Below are positions 58,201 to 64,000 of a DNA stretch of 64,000 nucleotides, in pieces. The stretch covers positions 62,001 to 126,000 of the forward strand of contig CAVSCE010000013.1 of the NCBI GenBank assembly GCA_963726375.1, written 5' to 3'. Each line of letters opens with the position of its first letter. Within the stretch, counting starts at the first letter, position 1. The translations under genes and the position numbers were made by a program. The stretch is from UTCFX2 sp963726375. GTDB taxonomy: Bacteria > Chloroflexota > Anaerolineae > Anaerolineales > UBA4823. The notes under the pieces are model-generated. The model was not told where the DNA came from and did not search any database. It was given only the letters and a program-made list of their open reading frames with translations.

Positions 58201-58809
58201 GCACAGAAATTTCTGCAAACTGGACTGGATGGAAAAATTGGATTGGGAGGTGGTTCAGTCCAAATCTGGGGACCGCTCTTCTGCGATTTAATCATCGCAA
58301 GATTAGGAGAAGTGACAGGTCTCGAAAAAACTGCTTTGATCAGCCGAAAATGGATCGATGAGCTCCTTCTGGGAAAAACAATCATAAGTGGTCTGGAAGA
58401 GCTGGGATTAAAATCAGAGATTGTTCGGGAGAATGTTGAGATTGGCCGCGTTTTGACTATCAATCAGGATTGGTTCGATTCGAGAGAGACCGCAGCCAAT
58501 TTGTGTTCCATCTTAATCAAATCATGGCTGACTGACGATGCCGCCCGCCGCTTGCTGCAGGTTCATGCTTATAACGATGCGGTTTGGTTCAACCATGAAT
58601 CTTTTACAAAACTGGTCTGGTGGACATTCGCTTTCCAGGTAATTCGACTTCGAGCCGATTCAGACTTAAAGGAGCAGGATTTCAGGACATCGCTCCTGCG
58701 CTGCGTCGAGGTCCTGCACCTGCTCCAATATATTGAAAAAAATTCAAATTATCATGTTGATCGGCTGGAAGAGCTCAGCATAAATCTGACCAGGAATCAA
58801 TCGGCATAA
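55210..58809 (+). CDS. Large alpha-amylase-family (GH13) protein, 1199 residues
   Basis: One intact frame. Residues 1-300 form a mostly helical N-terminal part of unknown role. The (beta/alpha)8 domain follows: LARWGITGLWLIGLW, RLASDMVPNHMGIDSRW, nucleophile in IRFDAAMTLAKRHYQRLW, acid/base in LLLAEAFWLMEGYF, and NNPDERTA as the third acidic site, so the D-E-D set is intact. After the catalytic barrel come a beta-rich segment and a 300-residue helical C-terminal part. It is much longer than usual amylases. Next to GH57, glgC and malQ, it probably acts on glycogen or malto-oligosaccharides; specificity unknown. No signal peptide, so cytosolic. Confidence 0.88.
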   Translation: MKKLEEAVINPGWLKIQKYRLEFHISRQAREKYRFDDELFSTNGNVILTNFRAARQFAQAMNARRDLVAHPETAVRAGQINAMGLIDEILHQLIEEYRKQIDPTILEKALAWVSQQFSEADVDKTLLVFAEQFPPLSVYKRLNTPDEYIKGYSLRLDGRQVSNRELLLEEMLMLWLSNENPAFSPFKELFDDRDLREKTIYSKILPELHTFFEAQPKFGPENESLLNMLLAPSRLHPHSLSAQLEFMRTRWGGFISIILARLLSSLDLIREEEKPVFGVGGQPESLVYEFKGPEYEIEPERFSQDVFWMPNLVLMAKNSYVWLDQLSRKYHMPIAHLDQVPDEELEMLARWGITGLWLIGLWERSRASQTIKQLRGNQDAVASAYSLFSYDIAADLGGEQAFHVLREKAWKRGIRLASDMVPNHMGIDSRWVVEHPDWFIQLDYPPFPAYTFNGPDLSWDERVGIQIEDHYYDNSDAAVVFKRTDRWTGQERYVYHGNDGTSMPWNDTAQLNYLLPEVREAVIQTILHVARKFPIIRFDAAMTLAKRHYQRLWFPEPGSGGDIPSRAEHGLSKYHFDQAFPEEFWRSVVDRVAQEAPDTLLLAEAFWLMEGYFVRTLGMHRVYNSAFMNMLRDEKNQEYRLAIKNTIEFDPEILKRYVNFMNNPDERTALDQFGNGDKYFGVCTLLATLPGLPMIGHGQIEGFAEKYGMEFRYPKWHEQADTGLVGRHEREIFPLLHRRYIFAEAVNFRLYDFFTPEGYVNEDVFAYSNQAGDQRGLIIYHNRYAETRGWIRMSAAYPFKSPGGEEKIIQQTALSEALGIHDEADHYIIYRENISGLEYIRPSSKFSQEGLYIELRAYQCLVFLDFREVKDDEKNNLAHINAFLDGKGVVSIMDASHEMELRSILEPFKELVNPGMIQWMIRNRVDSESYDPMAFSTALTELDQKTKLLLEAISFFTESDGDIKNIVDAVHADIESLLLIPNFFKVVPDESDAGLDQAQKFLQTGLDGKIGLGGGSVQIWGPLFCDLIIARLGEVTGLEKTALISRKWIDELLLGKTIISGLEELGLKSEIVRENVEIGRVLTINQDWFDSRETAANLCSILIKSWLTDDAARRLLQVHAYNDAVWFNHESFTKLVWWTFAFQVIRLRADSDLKEQDFRTSLLRCVEVLHLLQYIEKNSNYHVDRLEELSINLTRNQSA

Positions 58810-60227
58810 CCAACACGGATTTCTCTGAAGCTGTCTGCCCTTCGCAGGTGCCGTCTGAAGATGACATCTGCACTTAGTCCTGTCGATTGGCTGATGACCT
58901 TAGCAAGATCTGCAGCGGTTTGTGATTCAAGATCTATGCCCGTGGCGAGCAGGACCAGTTTCGCTGCTTGAGCTGCATAGGCGACATTGTATTGGGGTTC
59001 AATCCGGTCAAAATCCTCAAAGAAACCACCACATGATGTGAACATCCTTTGGCGTTCGCGCTGAGCTTCCAACAGCAAATGGATACGGCGGGTTTCGTCA
59101 CTGGATAGAGCTCTGTAGCTTGATTCTGCGAGAAGCGTTTCAATTTTTAATTGACCTAAAAGGACATATATATATCGATTTCTTAGCTGCCAGGGATCCT
59201 CTATTAAAGGTAAAGTTGTCTCAATGTAAATGCGATCCAGGTCATCACCCAATCGTTTAAGAGCAGCATGAAGGTTGATCTTCCATTGGCGGTCGCCTGG
59301 TGTGCAGCTGCAGCAGCCTGTCCAGCGGGAGATTCCATGATGGCAGCTCCACGATGTGTTTTCTTGAATTTGGACGTTTTCTTTGGCTGGGTGGCTGCTT
59401 AACCAGCGTGCCGGGGTAGTCGGTTGGATCGACTGCTGACTGCTTGCGCCGTCCATCAACCTTGCAAGGAAGTGCTCTCGCATCCTCTGATGATGCCCGT
59501 AAAGCTCTCCATCAGAAGCCAGCAAATCAGCTGCGGCTGACCGCGCTGGGACTTATGTGCTTGGTAGTTCGAGCGAAGGATATCCGCAGCAAATTGATCT
59601 GCATTCTCGGTTGCTGATGGATCAAAACTGATCCGCAGCGCTTAAATCAGCATGATAAAAAAACACATTGATAAAGCGCCTCTCAGGCAATCTTATTTTG
59701 TAAGGCTGGCTGGGATCAATATCAGCTGGCTTTGCCTGCCAGGGCGCAAGAATGGTGAATTGAATCCCAAACCGGGCGATGACTTCGAGGGTTTCGTAGT
59801 CCACAGCCGTCTCAGGCAGCCACATCCCAATCGGTGGGCGTCGAAATCGGTGGGAAAAATCGGCGATACCCCAATAGACCTGTGTGACTTTGTCCTGGTG
59901 AGATCCTAGCGGCAGGATGGTGTGATTGTATGCCTGAGCAACTGCGTTGCCGGATTGAGTCGATTGCAGGTTCTTCCGATCCTGTACCAGGATTTGCTGA
60001 TAAGTATCTGGATCAAAATTCTCCATCCAATTGAAAAGAGTGGGTCCAATATTGAAGCTGATCTGCTCAAAATTCTTCAGCAAGGCATTTGGGCGGTAAC
60101 ACTCGGCATGGATCCGCTCATTCCAATTAGAATATGGAGTGGCGCTGGGCTCGATAGGGATAAAACCGGTTAAAGGATCTTCGCGCGGCGGTTGGTAAAA
60201 ATGGGCATGAATGGAAAATGCGTTCAA
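58797..60227 (-). CDS. Glycoside hydrolase family 57 (DUF3536-type), frame broken
   Basis: Glucan-active enzyme of the GH57 group. N-terminus MNAFSIHAHFYQPPREDPLTG, then IGPTLFNWMENFDPDTYQQI and the active-site segment GMWLPETAVDYETLEVIARFGIQF. The frame breaks near 59625 (continuing LRISFDPSATENADQFAADILR) and near 59530 (ASDGELYGHHQRMREHF, a conserved GH57 acid motif). The C-terminal part (ENTSWSCHHGISRWTGCC) is typical of the DUF3536 type. Joined about 476 residues, shorter than many such proteins. It overlaps the 3' end of the GH13 gene convergently. Confidence 0.88.
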
Positions 60228-60537
60228 GCTAAGATAATGCCTCGTTGTCCGATTAAACTTGTGAATTTTATCTCAAATCGACTTCTTTGACAATCTTTTC
60301 CCGAAGGTATCCCATTTTTCTGGAAATGGTTACCAAAGATCACATTAAGCCTGAATTTTTAGCCCAGCAAAATGTTGCTTGACGTCTATCAAATGTTTGA
60401 TCGGGTAGAATAGGATAAAATATCCTTGTTTGAAAGGATAAATTGAGAGACTGATAACTTTGCAGTTTTTTATTAACGGATAAATGAAGCTGCTTTAAGG
60501 TCAAAAGGTAATGACCCAAAGGGATGGAGGTTTAATA
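60228..60537 (+). promoter_or_regulatory. glgC upstream region with operator-like palindrome
   Basis: Between divergent GH57 and glgC. It holds CCATTT/GAAATGG (60312-60329), a TTGACG at 60379-60384, the perfect palindrome ATCAAATGTTTGAT (60388-60401), -10-like TAGAAT (60406) and TAAAAT (60416), and TATCCTT/AAGGATA (60422-60440). The palindrome between -35 and -10 looks like a repressor site. Which regulator binds is not known. No gene seen here. Confidence 0.45.
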
Positions 60538-61803
60538 ATGTCAACAAGAGCAGTAATTTTAGCAGGTGGCGAGGGCTCCCGCCTCGGTGTTCTAACGGCC
60601 AAACGGACAAAGCCAGCTGTCCCCTTCGCCGGGAAATATCGAATCCTTGACTTCACTCTCTCAAATTGTGTTAATTCGGGGATATTTGATGTAATGGTGC
60701 TGGCTCAATACCGCCCTCAATCTTTAATCGAGCATATCGGTTCGGGCGTTCCCTGGGATTTGGATCGCAACTTCACTGGAGGCGTAAGCGTACATACACC
60801 TTATAAAGCCCGCGGCAGCTCGGATTGGTATCTCGGGACAGCAGATGCTGTTCAGCAGAATTACCTATTTGTAAAACGGGGAAATCCCGAACGTGTCCTG
60901 ATCCTATCTGGCGATCACATTTACAAAATGGATTACGGTAGAATGATTGCCTTCCATGAACAGCGTCGAAGCTGATCTCACAATAGCGACGATCAGTGTG
61001 AAGATCGAAGAAGCATCCAGATTCGGAATCCTCGGTCTGGACCCCGATAACCGGGTGGTTTCTTTTATCGAAAAACCTCAAAATCCACCGTCAAACCAGG
61101 CTAACATGGGTGTTTATCTCTTTAATAGTAAGCTTCTTGATCGAGCGTTATGGGAAGACCATATGCGGCAGGATTCGACGCACGACTTTGGCAAGGATAT
61201 TTTACCCACACTCGTCGCTGAAGGTTTAAAAACTACGCATATCCTTTCGATGGCTATTGGGTGGATGTCGGGACTGTATCCTCTTATTGGGAAGCCCATA
61301 TGGATCTGCTTGCTTCGCCTCCTCCGGTTGATCTTAATGATCGCAGCTGGATTATTCACACCAGGACAGAAGAACGTCCGCCAGTTTGGATTGCCAGCGG
61401 CTCAGTCGTATTGGACAGCATGATTACGGACGGCTGTGAGATCTCACCTTCAGCGCGAATTGAGCGTTCGATCCTTTCTCCTGGAGTGCGGGTAGCACCG
61501 GGCGCAGTCGTTCGAGAATCGGTGATCCTGACAGACACCATGATCGAAACGGATGCCATCATTGAACGCTCAATCCTGGATAAGCACGTAACAGTTCGAA
61601 GAGGCGCTCATATTGGAGGTGTGCAATCCGGAAAAGATATTCTGGTCGCGATGGTGGGTAAAAACACGATCATTCCTGCTGGTATGACTGTTGAACCTGG
61701 CGCAGTGATCGGAACGGATGTCGTTGAATCGGATTACCCCGAAGCTCTTTTTGTCCGCAGCAGTGATTATATTCAGACAGTGAGGCAACCTTATGAAATT
61801 TGA
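60538..61803 (+). CDS. glgC: Glucose-1-phosphate adenylyltransferase (two frame changes)
   Basis: Makes ADP-glucose for glycogen synthesis. The ATG at 60538 follows GGAGG. N-terminus RAVILAGGEGSRLGVLTAKRTKPAVPFAGKYRILDFTLSNCVNSG, then GTADAVQQN and ILSGDHIYKMDYGRMI. The frame breaks near 60965 (continuing VEADLTIATISV; FIEKPQNPP; STHDFGKDILP) and near 61255 (YWVDVGTVSSYWEAHMDLL). The C-terminal left-handed beta-helix has the usual hexapeptide repeats. Joined about 421 residues, normal. The malQ start lies inside its last 11 bases, so the two are coupled. Confidence 0.94.
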
Positions 61804-63301
61804 ACGATCTGCTGGGATTCTGCTGCATCCAACAAGCCTCCCAGGGCCTTATGAAATCGGCGACATTGGACCGTCTGCCTTAAAATGGGTGGATTTTCTT
61901 TATCAATCTGGATTTTCATTATGGCAAGTACTTCCGCTAGGTCCGACTGGTTATGGTGATTCCCCCTACCAGTGTTTTTCGGCTTTTGCTGGGAATCCAT
62001 ATTTAATCAGCCCCGAAGCTCTTGTTCAGGATGGTTTGTTAAAAAAGCAAGACATCGAGGATCACCCCACATTTCCATCAAAATCAGTTGATTACGGCCC
62101 TGTCATCGAGTGGAAGCTGACGGTTCTAAATAAAGCCTTCCAGGAATACCAGGGAGAAGCGGGAAGGCGATTCCGAAAACCCTTCGAACAATTTCGGAGT
62201 GAGAATGCTGATTGGCTGAATGATTATGCCCTCTTCATGGCATTGAAAGAACATCATGCCGGAGCCTCATGGTCCAGCTGGGATGATTCTTTACGACTAA
62301 GAGAGAAGGAAGGGTTAAAGCAAGCAGCTGAAGTTCTGGCAGCCGCTGTCGAGCGGCAGGCATTCTGGCAATTCCTATTCTTCATGCAGTGGGAAAGAGT
62401 TCGCAGTACTGCTCATCGAAATGGGATAAAGATTATTGGTGATATCCCGATCTTTGTTGCCCAGGATAGCGCAGATGTCTGGGCACACCCAGAGCTTTTT
62501 CACCTTGACGTCCGCAGCCTGCCGAAATACCAGGCGGGCGTTCCGCCTGATTATTACTCCTTGACCGGTCAATTGTGGGGGAATCCACTTTATCGATGGC
62601 GTCAGCATAAGGCGGATGGATATGCCTGGTGGAAAGGGCGCGTCCAGTCCACCTTGAAGCTGGTAGACATGATTAGACTGGATCATTTCCGGGGTTTTGC
62701 AGGTTACTGGCAGGTTTCGGGAAAGGCCAAAACTGCAGAAAATGGGCGATGGGTAAAAGGACCGGGGAAAGATTTCTTGCAGAGCATGAAAAATACCCTT
62801 GGCGATCTGCCGTTTATAGCCGAAGACCTGGGAGTGATTACCCCGGATGTAAATGTCTTGCGTGATCATTTTTATCTGCCAGGGATGAAAGTCATCCTGT
62901 TTGCTTTTGGCGGTGAGCCGAAAGATACCTTTCTGCCTCACAATTACCCTGTCCATTGTGTTGCTTATACGGGCACACATGATAATGATACGACTCTTGG
63001 ATGGTATAGTCGTGTGGAAGAACATGAGCGAGCCTTCTTTCGACGCTATATGGGTCGAGATGGCAGCCGGGTTTCCTGGGATATGATTCGAGCGGTCTGG
63101 GGTTCTGTCGCAGTCTTTGCGCTCGCCCCGATGCAAGATTTCCTTGCGCTCGGAAATGAAGCTCGCATGAACTACCCTGGTAATCCCAGCGGGAATTGGT
63201 CATGGCGGATGAACCAAGATGACCTGTCGGATGAGTTGCAGGAGCAGATGCGAGAGATTAATTTTCTCTACGACCGTTCGAATCCAAACGCATTGAAGTG
63301 A
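61793..63301 (+). CDS. malQ: 4-alpha-glucanotransferase (amylomaltase)
   Basis: GH77 enzyme moving alpha-1,4-glucan segments. 502 residues, the usual size. N-terminus RSAGILLHPTSLPGPYEIGDIGPSALKWVDFLYQSGFSLWQVLPLGPTGYGDSPYQ; the catalytic pattern includes IPIFVAQDSADVWAHPELF, IRLDHFRGFAGYWQV (nucleophile Asp), PFIAEDLGVITPDV (acid Glu) and YTGTHDNDTTLGWY. Frame intact. Cotranscribed with glgC; terminated by the hairpin downstream. Confidence 0.96.
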   Translation: MKFERSAGILLHPTSLPGPYEIGDIGPSALKWVDFLYQSGFSLWQVLPLGPTGYGDSPYQCFSAFAGNPYLISPEALVQDGLLKKQDIEDHPTFPSKSVDYGPVIEWKLTVLNKAFQEYQGEAGRRFRKPFEQFRSENADWLNDYALFMALKEHHAGASWSSWDDSLRLREKEGLKQAAEVLAAAVERQAFWQFLFFMQWERVRSTAHRNGIKIIGDIPIFVAQDSADVWAHPELFHLDVRSLPKYQAGVPPDYYSLTGQLWGNPLYRWRQHKADGYAWWKGRVQSTLKLVDMIRLDHFRGFAGYWQVSGKAKTAENGRWVKGPGKDFLQSMKNTLGDLPFIAEDLGVITPDVNVLRDHFYLPGMKVILFAFGGEPKDTFLPHNYPVHCVAYTGTHDNDTTLGWYSRVEEHERAFFRRYMGRDGSRVSWDMIRAVWGSVAVFALAPMQDFLALGNEARMNYPGNPSGNWSWRMNQDDLSDELQEQMREINFLYDRSNPNALK

Positions 63302-63319
63302 ATTGAGATTTCATTTCTT

Positions 63320-63366
63320 AAGCCGCCAGCTTTCTGGGTATTAAATCAGAGAAAAGCTGGCGGCTT
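63320..63366. terminator. Terminator between malQ and the menC-like gene
   Basis: AAGCCGCCAGCTTT / AAAGCTGGCGGCTT, 14-bp stem with an 18-base loop; T- and A-runs serve either strand of the convergent pair. Confidence 0.8.
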
Positions 63367-63393
63367 TGCTTATCCTGTCTGGCGAGATCAGGA

Positions 63394-64000
63394 TTAGATT
63401 GTTATTGACTTGAGCGTGACTCGTTCCAGCGCGGACGGATTGATCTGAACGCCGAGACCTGGTAATTGGGGGACATCGATTGTGCTGTCTGAATTCAGCA
63501 CAAATATCTCCTGCGTGATATCTTCTATATAGTACCTGTCTGTTGCAGAGATATCTCCTGGCAGGATGAAACCCGGGAGTGAGGCAAGCGCCAGGTTAGC
63601 AGGCGCGCCCGACGCCAGTTTCCAGCATCCCTCCACACCAGACCGGGATCTTCTGGTCCAGACAAAGCTTGTGAATGGCGGCAGCTTCAAGCAAACCTCC
63701 GACCCGACCGGTCTTGATATTAATAACCCGGCAGGACCCCATTTCAAGAGCCTGGCGGGCATGCCGGGTCGAGATGATGCTCTCATCCAGGCAGATCGCT
63801 GTCTGGAATTTTCGCTGCAGCTTGCTGTGGTCCCAAAGGTCATCTTCTGAAAGCGGTTGTTCGATTAGCAGCAGTCCCAATTCGTCTAAAGGCAGCAGTG
63901 CATCGGCATTTTCCAGTACGTAAGCCGAATTTGCATCCACCTGCAATCGCAGGTCGGGGAATGCACTCCGGACAGCTCTGGCATCCGTGACATCTCTACC
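63394..64000 (-). CDS. Enolase-superfamily protein, probably o-succinylbenzoate synthase (cut by window end)
   Basis: C-terminal two-thirds of a muconate-lactonising-type enzyme. Metal ligands are in LQVDANSAY, LLIEQPLS and CLDESIIS, and a lysine is in INIKTGRVGG. The end reads VWCGGMLETGVGRAC in one frame; the frame changes near 63600 and continues NLALASLPGFILPGDISATDRYY to the stop at 63394. These are typical of OSBS/N-acylamino-acid racemase enzymes. The open frame reaches the window edge, so the gene continues beyond. OSBS would serve menaquinone synthesis; no other men genes are visible. Confidence 0.83.

Noticed and set aside
62375..63136. 253-codon minus-strand frame opposite malQ
   Set aside because: Antisense shadow of intact malQ.

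Overview
The window reads as a piece of a Chloroflexota chromosome, most likely Anaerolineae. This is inference from gene content: a lysine/acid-tailed NusA with a short IF-2, a CCA-adding enzyme fused to DHH and CBS domains, a T-box leader, type-2 IPP isomerase, GH57/GH13 glucan enzymes and threonine/proline-linker surface proteins. Base composition is moderate and nearly every base is coding or short intergenic. No IS element, phage gene, CRISPR array, rRNA or replication origin was seen.

Layout. 0-7 kb: end of an FtsW/RodA gene, convergent gltX and glnS, a Zn/Mn ABC transporter (znuACB-like) and tRNA-Gln(CTG). 7-22 kb: sucCD, acpP, fni and a prenyl-diphosphate synthase, hemW, a LysM surface protein, then a minus-strand block rpsO-pnp-pckA-trxB-mdh-gltA. 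22-27 kb: proS with a HEAT-like protein, a MazG-like pyrophosphohydrolase and an orphan dppBC-type permease pair. 27-40 kb: DHH-CBS-CCA enzyme, GNAT, then nusA-ylxR-infB-rbfA-nrnA-truB-ribF and thyA-folA. 40-47 kb: tryptophan T-box plus trpB2, an unknown protein with an MFS transporter and a P-II-like mini-gene, and pyruvate dehydrogenase E1 alpha, E1 beta and E2. 47-54 kb: an envelope/signalling block (sigma-like domain fused to a membrane sensor, TolB-like lipoprotein, cNMP-TPR membrane protein, a sortase and its likely substrate). 54-64 kb: sulfurtransferase, a glucan block (GH13, GH57, glgC, malQ) and a partial menC-like gene.

How the genes fit together. PDH, citrate synthase, malate dehydrogenase, succinyl-CoA ligase and ATP-type PEPCK give a link from pyruvate into the TCA cycle and gluconeogenesis. 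GlgC, MalQ, GH57 and GH13 make and turn over storage glucan. The nusA-to-truB run is the usual transcription/translation operon, but rimP is not at its usual place.

Sequence quality. About 40 frame changes fall inside about 26 otherwise well-conserved genes, including essential ones, and some are compensating +/- pairs that scramble a short stretch. This looks like uncorrected indels in the assembly rather than real gene decay. I therefore give joined spans as CDS and describe where the frame changes.

Most interesting candidates: the sigma-like/transmembrane/RseB-TolB-like fusion (47279-49486), the sortase with a PPNTG-type substrate (52568-54246), and the T-box with a UGG specifier ahead of trpB2 (39670-41462), together with a possible second trpB2-like 5' end at 6906.
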